In this document: in pieces, positions 14,997-23,109 of the stretch
How positions within the stretch are numbered: position 1 is the stretch's first letter
Layout: each line of letters starts with the position of its first letter
DNA from: JBHPCZ01 sp042573625
Lineage (GTDB): Bacteria > Desulfobacterota > Desulfobacteria > Desulfobacterales > UBA11574
Direction of reading: 5' to 3'
Assembly: GCA_042573625.1 (NCBI GenBank)
Contig: JBHPCZ010000048.1
Location: forward strand, 1-23,112
Length of the DNA: 23,112 bases
The notes under the pieces: model-generated
Seen by the model: only the letters and a program-made list of their open reading frames with translations
Database searches by the model: none
What the model was told of the DNA's origin: nothing
Translations under genes and position numbers: made by a program

Positions 14997-15437
14997 TTGT
15001 GTAGCAAAAAGATGGAAAAAAAGGAATTTGATTTCTGTCAGGATCATTCTTTACATTATCTGGAGATGGCGTTTAGCCTATATAGGCGAAAAATTATAAA
15101 TAATCCTGATGGATATGGTAAAAGGACTGGAGAATGCGGAGATACGATAGAGATCTTTTTAACCGTCCGTAATGATCGCATTCAATCGGTTGCATATGAT
15201 ACCGATGGGTGTATGAACATCAATGCCTGTGCCAATACTGTTGCTTATATGGCCGAGGGAAAAAGCATCGAGCAGGCTTGGGAAATAACACCTGAAAATG
15301 TTGTAGATTACCTGGAAACATTACCTCATGAAAAAGCGCATTGCGCTGAATTGTCGGTGGGCGTATTTTACCTGGCTCTGACCAATTTTCGGGAACTCGA
15401 AAAAGCTCCCTGGAAAAAATTATATCGGCGAAAATAG
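14997..15437 (+). CDS. IscU/NifU-N-like iron-sulfur scaffold protein
   Basis: The 146-residue protein fits the IscU/NifU N-terminal fold. The three scaffold cysteines are in place: C47 in GECGDT, C72 in TDGCMN and C116 in HEKAHCAEL, with HC preceding the last as in IscU. The usual Asp after the first cysteine is present as CGD. Sequence around them is divergent, and the N terminus carries an extra CQDHSLHY segment. The start is a TTG at 14997 after AAAAGG; an ATG at 15012 is the alternative but lacks a ribosome site. It closes the cluster and supports an Fe-S assembly role for the module. No IscS or NifS cysteine desulfurase is in the window. Confidence 0.8.
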   Translation: MCSKKMEKKEFDFCQDHSLHYLEMAFSLYRRKIINNPDGYGKRTGECGDTIEIFLTVRNDRIQSVAYDTDGCMNINACANTVAYMAEGKSIEQAWEITPENVVDYLETLPHEKAHCAELSVGVFYLALTNFRELEKAPWKKLYRRK

Positions 15438-15736
15438 ATAAATTTGATCCCGGTAAAGTTAATAGCAGGGGAGTCTGGCGCAAAATAGAATCGAAGGATA
15501 GATAATTCTGGCTTGAAAATGGACATTAACTAAAATCTGGAAATCTTATAATCCATAGCAAAGCCAAATCCCTCAAATTCATACGCATGCATTATCAGTA
15601 GCTTAATTTCTTTAGCAAAAGGTTGGGCTTTTTTAACAAATTGGATGCGATCTGCGTTTCATCTTACACTTATCGCATTACGCTGACTGCTCCTTCTTGG
15701 CCCAGATGTTTGTTGCTTTGGAAGAAGGACAAGAAC
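15438..15736. other. Non-coding gap between the metallocluster module and the kinase cascade
   Basis: I see no RNA gene, clear terminator or consensus promoter in these ~300 bases. A kinase frame stays open back to a TTG at 15623, but the sequence there has no ribosome site and does not look like coding sequence. Confidence 0.5.
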
Positions 15737-18097
15737 ATGCACTCATACTCAAATATTGGTGACTCCCCGGCAGTCTCCTCGTGGAACACGACGGCCATTG
15801 CCGGGCTGGATCTACAGGCCCTTTCGCGTTGCTTTGCTGGATTACCTGATCCCGTTTTGGTGACCAACAGCCGGCGTCGGGTGGTTTTCCTGAACCCTGC
15901 CGCTGAAGACCTCTTCGGTTGTACCGTGCATCCCGAACAATCCTTCCCGCACTGGACAGAAATTATGGAAACCGACTTGGAAACCGATTACTGTTTCGTT
16001 GAGCAGTGCCTCCGGGACAAAGAAGCCCTGAACCGCATCCCGATTCGACTGCGCAATCGCCAGGGCGGGTGGTCGTCTTGGTCGGTTACCGCCACCCCCG
16101 TCAACGGCGAGGTCGGCAATCCGGCCGGTTGCCTTGTCATCCTCAGGGATATCCAAGCAGATCTTTTTTCTCAGATCCAGATCCGCGACCGGCTTGCCAC
16201 TCTGTCGAGTATCCTCGACAATTTTCCTACTCCCTTTTTCACCGTGGATCCCAATCTGGTGATTACCTACATGAACGAGCCCATGGAGAAGCTCACGGGT
16301 TATACTCGCGAGGAGGTCGTCGGCCGCATTGCCTGTGCCATGGTGCTCTGCACGCCCCAATGCCGAACAGAAGAGTGTCTATTGACACAGGCCATGGCGC
16401 ACCGGCGGTCTGTTGCCGGGATCCGACGGGTGATCCGGGATCGTCAGGGCGTGGAGATCCCGGTGGTCGTAAATGCCTCTCTCATTACCGACTCCGACGG
16501 CAATGTCATCGGGGGGTTTGAGGCCGTTCGCAATATCAGTCGCCGTGTGGAAGACGAAAAGAAGATTGAACTGCTATCAGAGATGACTCAAGAGGGCATC
16601 CTGATGGCGGATGAAAACCATCGTATTGTATTTGCCAACTCACGGATGGCAGAAATCACAGGGCGGTCGAAGAAAGATATTGCCGGCATGGGTGTGAGCG
16701 AACTCCTTTCATCTCATCATGAGGAGATAATATCGGACCTGTTGAGCGAGACTCACCCGGAGAATCAGCCGCAACTGTGTTTTTGCAGTGCGTTTCAGTT
16801 AGACTTCAACCAGCAAGATATATACCAGAATTTCGAGACCTGCATAGCGGTATCCCGTGTGGGCAGAAGCAGAATTACTTACCTGTACCTCCGCGATCTC
16901 ACCGAGCGAATTGAGATCGAACGCGAACTCCGCAAGACCAACAGTTTCCTTAACAACATCATCCAGAATTCAGTGGCCGGTATTGTGGTGCTGGACACTA
17001 AGGGGATAGTCTTGATTTTCAATGAGGGGGCCGAACGTATTCTGGATTTCACCGCCGAGGAGATTGTCGGGAAACCGGACGCTTTGAGCCGATTCTTCAA
17101 TCCCGATGTCGCCCGCGAGATGATGCGGTGGATACGCAGCAGCGACCATGGTCCTCCAGGAAAATTGAATCCGACTCGCATCGCCTTTACCGGCAAGAAC
17201 GGTGAGAAAGTACCGGTGAATTTTTCCGCCACCACTATTATGGAAAAAGGCCGAGAAATCGGTAGCGTCGCCATTTTTTCAGACTTGCGTAGACACGAAC
17301 GTATGCAGAGAGAATTGAAGGCCTTGCGTGAGAGTGAACGGATGAGAAGGGAGTTGGAAGAGACCCAGAAGCAGCTGGTGCAAGCCGAAAAGATTGCCTC
17401 CCTGGGCCGTCTGGCCGCCGGTGTGGCCCATGAAATCAACAATCCCCTTGCCGGCGTACTTATTTATGCCGACATGCTTATGAAGGAGATTAAAGACAAC
17501 CAGCAGTGGCGCTATGACCTGGAGGAAATCATTAACCAAACCCAGCGCTGCAAACAGATTGTCTCGCGTCTGTTAGAATTCAGCCGGCAGTCTTTAGATG
17601 AGCAAGTTGTTCTTAATGTCAACGAGGTTATTGGCCGGTGTGTTGAACTTCTCCACCACCAATCCCTCTTTCACAATATCGAGATCTTTCAAGATTTGGC
17701 AGCCGATCTTCCCCAGATTTCGGGAAATTCAGGCGAGCTCGGGCAGGTCTTCACTAACCTCATACTCAACGCGGCAGACGCCATGGATGGTAGAGGCCGG
17801 ATAACAATCAGCAGTCGACCGGATATAGAAGTGAAACAAGTGCTTTTGAAATTCACCGATACGGGCCCCGGCATCTCTCCGGAAATCAGGGAGAAGATAT
17901 TTGAACCGTTTTTTACCACTAAACCGGTAGGCGTAGGGACCGGTTTGGGGCTGTCAGTGGTATACGGGGTCATTCAGCGGCATGGTGGCACCATCGAGAT
18001 GGAGAGCCCCCCTGGTGGCGGTGCCACATTCATTATCAGTCTTCCCCTTGAGCCACCTTACGTTATTTCCTATATGTCAAATGAAGGCTTCGTTTAA
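15737..18097 (+). CDS. Soluble multi-PAS sensor histidine kinase
   Basis: The 786-residue kinase has four PAS domains (about residues 35-140, 150-270, 280-390 and 395-525), a short coiled linker, a HisKA domain with phospho-acceptor H565 (VAHEINNPLAG) and a HATPase_c domain with N-box (FTNLILNAADAM) and G-box (DTGPGISPE, GTGLGLSVV). The second PAS has a cysteine cluster (CAMVLCTPQCRTEEC). No transmembrane segment is seen, so it senses a cytoplasmic signal, perhaps redox or a ligand. The ATG at 15737 has an AAGGA site eight bases upstream; I reject the TTG start at 15623. It is followed by a hybrid regulator and an NtrC-type regulator on the same strand, so phosphotransfer to one of these is likely. 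Confidence 0.93.
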   Translation: MHSYSNIGDSPAVSSWNTTAIAGLDLQALSRCFAGLPDPVLVTNSRRRVVFLNPAAEDLFGCTVHPEQSFPHWTEIMETDLETDYCFVEQCLRDKEALNRIPIRLRNRQGGWSSWSVTATPVNGEVGNPAGCLVILRDIQADLFSQIQIRDRLATLSSILDNFPTPFFTVDPNLVITYMNEPMEKLTGYTREEVVGRIACAMVLCTPQCRTEECLLTQAMAHRRSVAGIRRVIRDRQGVEIPVVVNASLITDSDGNVIGGFEAVRNISRRVEDEKKIELLSEMTQEGILMADENHRIVFANSRMAEITGRSKKDIAGMGVSELLSSHHEEIISDLLSETHPENQPQLCFCSAFQLDFNQQDIYQNFETCIAVSRVGRSRITYLYLRDLTERIEIERELRKTNSFLNNIIQNSVAGIVVLDTKGIVLIFNEGAERILDFTAEEIVGKPDALSRFFNPDVAREMMRWIRSSDHGPPGKLNPTRIAFTGKNGEKVPVNFSATTIMEKGREIGSVAIFSDLRRHERMQRELKALRESERMRRELEETQKQLVQAEKIASLGRLAAGVAHEINNPLAGVLIYADMLMKEIKDNQQWRYDLEEIINQTQRCKQIVSRLLEFSRQSLDEQVVLNVNEVIGRCVELLHHQSLFHNIEIFQDLAADLPQISGNSGELGQVFTNLILNAADAMDGRGRITISSRPDIEVKQVLLKFTDTGPGISPEIREKIFEPFFTTKPVGVGTGLGLSVVYGVIQRHGGTIEMESPPGGGATFIISLPLEPPYVISYMSNEGFV

Positions 18098-18137
18098 CAT
18101 ATCGGTTCCCTTTCAGTTGGGTAAAAAAGGACAGTAT

Positions 18138-19637
18138 ATGTCTGCACAAATCACCGTCTTGGTAGTGGACGATGAAAAAGTAATCCGGGATGGCTGTAGC
18201 CGTATCCTCAGCTCTGAGGGGTTCCAGGTATTGACCGCCGTAAACGGCCGGGACGCTCTGGAAATACTGGACCGCCAAGCCGCTAATGTCATTCTTTGTG
18301 ACCTGAAGATGCCGGTCATGGGAGCCATTGAGGTGCTTGAGGCTGTCGGCCGGCGCTACCCTGATGTTCCGGTGATCATTATCACCGGGCACGGCACGGT
18401 GGAGAGTGCTGTGGAATGTATGCAAAAAGGGGCTTACGACTTCATCACCAAACCCTTTAGGGCCGACCATCTCGCTTTGCTTGTGAAAAGAGCGTTGGAA
18501 AAGCAGACTCTGGAACGCAGGACCCGATGGCTTCAAGAAGAGCGGGGCCGGAACCTTTACGATTTGGCCACTGAACAGAGCCGCATCCGCACCATTCTCA
18601 CCTGTATGGCCGACGGGGTGCTCGTAACCACCCGAGACCTCGAAGTGGTACTTCACAACCCGGCGTGTATGAGACTCCTGGAATGTTCACCTTCAGCGAC
18701 CCCCGTCGGAAAATTGTATGACTATATAGAGGATGACAACCTCTGCGAGGCGCTCAAGACCCTTTTATTGAATACTGAAGAGGAGGCAGAGTCTGTCGTT
18801 CAGGAATTGGTGCGAGGGCAAAAGCACCTTCGCGCGCTTTCTGCGCCGGTCTACGGACCCGAACGCCAGGTCATAGGCACCGTCACGGTACTCCACGACA
18901 TTACTTCATTCAAGGAACTGGACCAAATGAAATCGGATTTCGTCCACCAGGTATCCCATGAACTGCGTGCTCCCCTGGCGGCCATCAAGCAGCAGCATAC
19001 CGTCATTTTAGACGGCCTGGCCGGTGAATTGACTGCCAGACAGACAGAACTGCTGACGCGTGCCCAGGGCAGAATGCAGGGGCTGCTGGACATGATCAAC
19101 GACATGCTTGACGTGGCCAGAATTGAGAGTACCCGTGGCGTGCAGCAACAAACGGAGTTGGGATTGGCAGATATCCTTGAAGAAACGGTTATCCTCATGC
19201 AAGCAAAGGCTCGGGAGCGGGGAGTTTCGCTTGAACTGGAACTGCCGGAACTGCCGTTGGTGCAGGCGCATGCCCGCAGTATGGAGGAAGTCTTCACCAA
19301 TTTGATCAGCAACGCCATCAACTATTCCCCAGATGGAGGCACAGTTACCGTTTCAGCGATCCCCCACGGAGAATATCTGGAGGTCAGGGTGAGCGACACC
19401 GGTGTCGGCATAGAACCGGAGGAGATTTCCAAAATCTTTGACAAGTTTTATCGGGTTAAACATCCCCGGACCCGGCAGGTCATCGGAACCGGCCTTGGTC
19501 TTGCCATTGTCAAAGGAATCATAGAAGCCCACCGCGGATCCGTGGAAGTAGAAAGTGAACCCGGCATCGGCACCACTTTTCGGGTGCTTTTGCCCGCTGT
19601 ATCTGGAGGAAAGCTTGCCGAATATGGCCAAAAATAA
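18138..19637 (+). CDS. Hybrid receiver-PAS-histidine kinase
   Basis: This 499-residue protein has an N-terminal receiver (about residues 1-120; DD pair in VVDDE, phospho-acceptor D55 in CDLKMP, and K in FITKPF), a PAS domain (about 145-255), HisKA with H274 (VSHELRAPL), and HATPase_c with NLISNAINYSP and GTGLGLAIV. The receiver-first order suggests it takes phosphate from the upstream kinase and controls its own kinase output. The open frame begins at 17982 inside the preceding gene, but the ATG at 18138 starts the receiver properly and has an AAAAAGGA site. It overlaps the next gene by 14 bases, so translation is coupled. Soluble. Confidence 0.92.
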   Translation: MSAQITVLVVDDEKVIRDGCSRILSSEGFQVLTAVNGRDALEILDRQAANVILCDLKMPVMGAIEVLEAVGRRYPDVPVIIITGHGTVESAVECMQKGAYDFITKPFRADHLALLVKRALEKQTLERRTRWLQEERGRNLYDLATEQSRIRTILTCMADGVLVTTRDLEVVLHNPACMRLLECSPSATPVGKLYDYIEDDNLCEALKTLLLNTEEEAESVVQELVRGQKHLRALSAPVYGPERQVIGTVTVLHDITSFKELDQMKSDFVHQVSHELRAPLAAIKQQHTVILDGLAGELTARQTELLTRAQGRMQGLLDMINDMLDVARIESTRGVQQQTELGLADILEETVILMQAKARERGVSLELELPELPLVQAHARSMEEVFTNLISNAINYSPDGGTVTVSAIPHGEYLEVRVSDTGVGIEPEEISKIFDKFYRVKHPRTRQVIGTGLGLAIVKGIIEAHRGSVEVESEPGIGTTFRVLLPAVSGGKLAEYGQK

Positions 19638-20994
19638 AATAAAACCGCATGTACTCATCGTGGATGATGAAACCGTGGTGCGCACAGGAATCTCCAGGGC
19701 CCTGCAGAAACAGGACCTGTCGATTCACACTGCTACCGGTGGCAGTAAAGCCCTGGAAATCATGGCACAACACCCCATTACCATCGTCTTGCTGGACATT
19801 AAGATGCCCGGCATGGATGGTATTGAGGTCCTGAGGCATATCCGCGCCGACTATCCTGAAATAGCAGTTATCATGATCACCGGTCACCCAACCATAGACA
19901 GCGCCGTAGAGTGCACCAAGCTGGGCGCTGTTGACTATATAGTGAAACCCTTTAGAGTTGACGAACTCGAAGCCCTGGTCTTCAAATCTCTGGATCGGGC
20001 AAGCCTGCAGGTCAAGCCCCTGGCCGTCCCGGAGGATGTGGAAGCGGGAGGAGACATCTCATACATTGTCGGCAAAAGCCCGCTTATCCGCGAGGTTTTC
20101 TCCAAAATCAGGAAGGCTGCCCCCAGCCACAGTACCGTGCTCATTATCGGGGAAAGCGGAACAGGCAAAGAATTGGCCGCCCGGGCAATCCATGCCCTCA
20201 GTAATCGGGCCGACAAGGAGTTTGTCCCGGTAGATTGTTCGGCCCTGGTTGAAAGCCTGCTGGAAAGCGAACTTTTCGGCCATACCAAAGGCTCTTTCAC
20301 CGGGGCTCTTCAGACCAAACACGGTCTGTTCGAACTGGCTAATCACGGGACTTTTTTGTTTGACGAAATCTCCAACCTCAGTTCCAACATTCAGGCCAAG
20401 CTGCTCAGGGTGATTCAGGAACGGGAATTCATGAAGGTGGGCAGCCAGGAACGAATCAAGCTGGACATCCGGATCATCGCCTCATCCAACCGTGATCTCA
20501 GGGAAGCCATCAAAGAGGGCTCTTTTAGAGAGGACCTCTACTACCGACTTAGCGTCATCCCAATTCGAATGCCGCCCTTGCGTGAGCGCAGCGGCGACCT
20601 ACCGCTGCTCGCAGATCATTTTCTCAAACAGCACTCCCTAAAAAACAACCAGCAGGAACGATCCATCTCCAAGCGAGCCCTGGAGTTACTCTCCGCCTAT
20701 ACATGGCCGGGTAACGTTCGAGAACTGGAGCATATCATCGAACGGATCCTAATCTTGGAAGATTGCAAGGTGATCGAGCCCGAGCACCTGCCCGCCTTTA
20801 TCACTCAGAGACAGGGTGAGTTTCAAGTCTTTTCTGATGAAGACTTTAGTTTGGAAGATCTTGAAAGCCGGTACATCCAGTTCGTACTTCGGCGTACCAA
20901 AGGTAAGCGCCAGGAGGCGGCCCGTATATTGGGCATTAACCGAAAGACTCTCAGCAGCAAGATCAAAAAGTATGGGCTGCGGGTAAATTGGTAA
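19624..20994 (+). CDS. NtrC-type sigma-54 response regulator
   Basis: The 456-residue protein has a receiver (residues 1-125; DD in VDDE, D58 in LDIKMP, K in IVKPFR), an AAA+ domain with Walker A GESGTGKE, Walker B-like HGTFLFDEIS and the sigma-54 loop GSFTGA, and a Fis-type helix-turn-helix (RQEAARILGINRKTLSSKIK). The Walker B region is a mild variant of GGTLFLDEIG. The ATG at 19624 overlaps the previous gene by 14 bases; an in-frame TTG at 19615 sits five bases after GGAGG and is the possible true start. A sigma-54 promoter lies 168 bp after its stop, so that transcript is a likely target. Confidence 0.93.
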   Translation: MAKNKIKPHVLIVDDETVVRTGISRALQKQDLSIHTATGGSKALEIMAQHPITIVLLDIKMPGMDGIEVLRHIRADYPEIAVIMITGHPTIDSAVECTKLGAVDYIVKPFRVDELEALVFKSLDRASLQVKPLAVPEDVEAGGDISYIVGKSPLIREVFSKIRKAAPSHSTVLIIGESGTGKELAARAIHALSNRADKEFVPVDCSALVESLLESELFGHTKGSFTGALQTKHGLFELANHGTFLFDEISNLSSNIQAKLLRVIQEREFMKVGSQERIKLDIRIIASSNRDLREAIKEGSFREDLYYRLSVIPIRMPPLRERSGDLPLLADHFLKQHSLKNNQQERSISKRALELLSAYTWPGNVRELEHIIERILILEDCKVIEPEHLPAFITQRQGEFQVFSDEDFSLEDLESRYIQFVLRRTKGKRQEAARILGINRKTLSSKIKKYGLRVNW

Positions 20995-21070
20995 CGGCTG
21001 GGGCATTTTTACCCAACAATAAAATTATCCAAAGATTATGATATATTGAGAGACTATCCCTCCACGCAAT

Positions 21071-21083
21071 GGGGTATATCCCC
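21071..21083. promoter_or_regulatory. Candidate upstream activator site (GGGG-N5-CCCC)
   Basis: GGGGTATATCCCC has four-base inverted ends around an AT centre and lies about 105 bp before the predicted transcription start, where sigma-54 activators often bind. Only the spacing and symmetry support it. Confidence 0.3.
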
Positions 21084-21161
21084 CTCTCTTCCCCTTCGGT
21101 TTACAGGTCCACTTCCATTATAACCCACCGAAATCAAAGTATTTTCTAAATTTACTCTATA

Positions 21162-21178
21162 TTGGCACAGAGTTTGCT
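21162..21178 (+). promoter_or_regulatory. Sigma-54 (-24/-12) promoter for the receiver-metF-hdrA unit
   Basis: TTGGCACAGAGTTTGCT matches TTGGCACG-N4-TTGCW in all positions but one. GG (21164-21165) and GC (21176-21177) are exactly 10 bases apart. Predicted start of transcription is near 21189, about 48 nt before the first ATG. It directly follows a gene for a sigma-54 response regulator. Confidence 0.85.
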
Positions 21179-21236
21179 CATATTGAAAGCTATTGTTAGC
21201 AATCATTTTCACCTTTTACTTTATGGACAGCCGCCA

Positions 21237-21614
21237 ATGGCCAAGAAAGGAACCTTATTAATAAGTGAACCCGGCTGCAAGCTGGCAACCGACCTGGCTA
21301 TATGGATAGATGACAAGAAATACAGGGTCATAACAGTTGATAATATTAAAGACGTTTTTCTGACTCTCCAGTTTGAAAAGATTCATGTCCTAGTGATGGA
21401 TGTTTGCATACTGGAGAAGATGGGCTATGAGGCCATTTCCATTATCAAGAAAATGTCTCGCAATCTGCCCATCATTATTACCACCGATGAAAATAACCCG
21501 GAACTGGAGAGTTGTGTCAGACAGATGGGTATCTTTTACTACCATGTGAAGTCCTTTGGACTGGATGAACTCACGCTCGCCATCACCAACGCCATGACGT
21601 GTTCCATCAGTTAA
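21237..21614 (+). CDS. Stand-alone receiver-domain protein
   Basis: The 125-residue product is one receiver domain without an output. The phospho-acceptor D55 is present (VLVMDVCI), as are the later Thr (IIITTDE) and Lys (YHVKSF). The first acidic pocket reads S-E (LLISEPG) in place of the usual D-D, so Mg2+ binding and phosphorylation may be weak. The frame opens at a TTG inside the promoter, but the ATG at 21237 fits the domain start; its ribosome site (GGACAG) is poor. It is the first gene of a sigma-54-driven unit with metF and hdrA. It may act as a phosphate sink, a protein switch or a feedback element. Confidence 0.8.
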   Translation: MAKKGTLLISEPGCKLATDLAIWIDDKKYRVITVDNIKDVFLTLQFEKIHVLVMDVCILEKMGYEAISIIKKMSRNLPIIITTDENNPELESCVRQMGIFYYHVKSFGLDELTLAITNAMTCSIS

Positions 21615-21632
21615 AAACTAGGGGGAGAGACT

Positions 21633-22508
21633 ATGCAATTACAGAATAAACTGACTTCGGGAGAATTTCTGGTACTTGCGGAAATGGAGCCTCCAAAGGG
21701 AGTTGATGTTTCTTCAATGATAGACAGCGCCAACAAGGTGCGAGGCAGGGTGGATGCATTCGTGATACCGGAACTTAGCAGTGCCGTCATGAGAATGAGT
21801 TCCTTGGGAGGAGCCATCCTGTTGCAGAGAAATGGTTTTGAGACGGTCATGCAGATCTGCTGTCGGGATCGCAATTGCCTGGCTCTCCAGGCGGACCTGC
21901 TGGCAGCACAGGCACTGGGGGTTGAAAATGTGATGGCTGTTGCCGGAGCGGATACCAGCCATGGTGATCATCATCGCATCCGGGCTGTCAATGACGTTGA
22001 TCTCATAGAACTGCTGGAGGCCATCCAAAACCTCAAGCGCGGTCGCGATATGGCAGGGGTTGAACTGAATGGTGCTCCGAAGTTCCTGGTGGGTTCCTCG
22101 GTAAATTCGGGAGCCAGTGGCGGCGCACTGGACCTGGAACTCAAGGAACTGGACAGGAAAATAGAGGCCGGCGCCGAGTTTTTTGTGACCTCTCCCGTCT
22201 TTGACCTGGAATCGTTTGCCGGATTCATGAAAAAGGTTGAGGACCGGAAAGCCAGTATCATTCCCACCGTACTCCTGCTGAAATCGGCGGGTATGGCCAG
22301 ATACATTGACCGGCATCAGGATAACGTGAATATCCCGGCGGACCTCATCGACCGCATCAAGAAAGCACAGGACAAGGTCCGGGAATGCGTCAACATTGCC
22401 GCAGGATTCGTATCCGGCCTCAGGGACGCGGGATATAGCGGAGTACTTATCTCCCCCCTCGGTTGGGAGGATAAACTTTTGGATATTTTGGTGGGACCCA
22501 AAGCATAA
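21633..22508 (+). CDS. metF: MetF-like methylenetetrahydrofolate reductase
   Basis: The 291-residue protein has the MTHFR TIM-barrel pattern. The start LTSGEFLVLAEMEPPKG carries the conserved acidic position, and a core VENVMAVAGADTSHG and KIEAGAEFFVTSPVFD (the QxxFD-like region) follow. It would reduce methylene-tetrahydrofolate to methyl-tetrahydrofolate in the methyl branch of the Wood-Ljungdahl pathway, with electrons from a partner. An hdrA gene begins 73 bp downstream, as in acetogen and sulfate-reducer metF-hdr clusters, which suggests the electron donor is an Hdr complex. No metV is seen before it. AGGGGGAGAG precedes the ATG. Soluble. Confidence 0.9.
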   Translation: MQLQNKLTSGEFLVLAEMEPPKGVDVSSMIDSANKVRGRVDAFVIPELSSAVMRMSSLGGAILLQRNGFETVMQICCRDRNCLALQADLLAAQALGVENVMAVAGADTSHGDHHRIRAVNDVDLIELLEAIQNLKRGRDMAGVELNGAPKFLVGSSVNSGASGGALDLELKELDRKIEAGAEFFVTSPVFDLESFAGFMKKVEDRKASIIPTVLLLKSAGMARYIDRHQDNVNIPADLIDRIKKAQDKVRECVNIAAGFVSGLRDAGYSGVLISPLGWEDKLLDILVGPKA

Positions 22509-22581
22509 CACACTCTAAACCGATACAGGAATTAGAATAATGGAGAGCAGAAAGAACGCGCACCAAGCAAAAGGTAGCAAC

Positions 22582-23109
22582 ATGACTCAGCCCGTTGGAT
22601 CAGTAATGGTAGTTGGAGCTGGTATTGCCGGCATGCAGTCCGCATTGGATCTGGCCGATTCCGGCTATTATGTTCATCTGGTTGAAAAATCTTCGGCCAT
22701 TGGTGGTGTAATGGCGCAATTAGACAAGACCTTTCCCACCAATGACTGTTCCATGTGAATTATTTCTCCCAAGCTGGTCGAGGTCGGCCGGCACATTAAC
22801 ATTGAACTTCACACCTGTTCAAATGTTGAAGGCATCGACGGAGAAAATGGAAACTTTCAGGTCACCCTCCATAAAAAACCACGCTATATTGATCCTAATA
22901 TCTGTACGGCATGTGGCGATTGTGTAGAAGTCTGTCCTGCATCGAGGCCCAGCGAATATGATACGGGACTGGTGAATCGCAAGGCCACTTATATCCATTA
23001 CGCTCAAGCCATTCCCGGCAGCTATGCCATCGAAAAGCTCGACATGGCACCTTGCAAGATGGCCTGTCCGGCGAATCTGAATGTTCAGGGTTATTTTCAT
23101 CGGTGGTAA
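22582..23109 (+). CDS. hdrA: Selenocysteine-containing HdrA-type oxidoreductase, N-terminal part (UGA at 22756 read as Sec)
   Basis: From ATG 22582 (AAGGT upstream; an ATG at 22540 is the alternative) the frame shows an FAD-binding GxGxxG start (VVGAGIAGMQSALDLADSG, LVEKSSAIGG), reaches NDCSM-UGA at 22756-22758, then continues in the same frame with IISPKLVEVGRHINIE, which matches HdrA homologues with Cys at that position. A [4Fe-4S] motif follows (ICTACGDCVEVCP), then APCKMACPANLNVQGY, the entry to the C-terminal half of long HdrA forms. The frame then ends in FHRW and tandem TAA codons three bases from the window edge. That gives 175 residues, far below the ~1000 expected, so it is truncated or frameshifted. 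The reading of UGA as Sec is strongly supported by a SECIS hairpin downstream. Confidence 0.85.
22773..22792 (+). promoter_or_regulatory. Bacterial SECIS element
   Basis: GCTGGTC (22773-22779) pairs with GGCCGGC (22786-22792) over seven pairs (two G-U), closing a six-base GAGGTC loop. The loop core AGGUC matches the SelB-recognised loop of E. coli fdhF. It starts 14 bases after the UGA, within the known bacterial window. Confidence 0.8.

Noticed and set aside
22540..22758. A separate 72-residue protein ending at TGA
   Set aside because: The sequence after TGA is plain HdrA in the same frame and has a SECIS hairpin, so the TGA is better read as selenocysteine.
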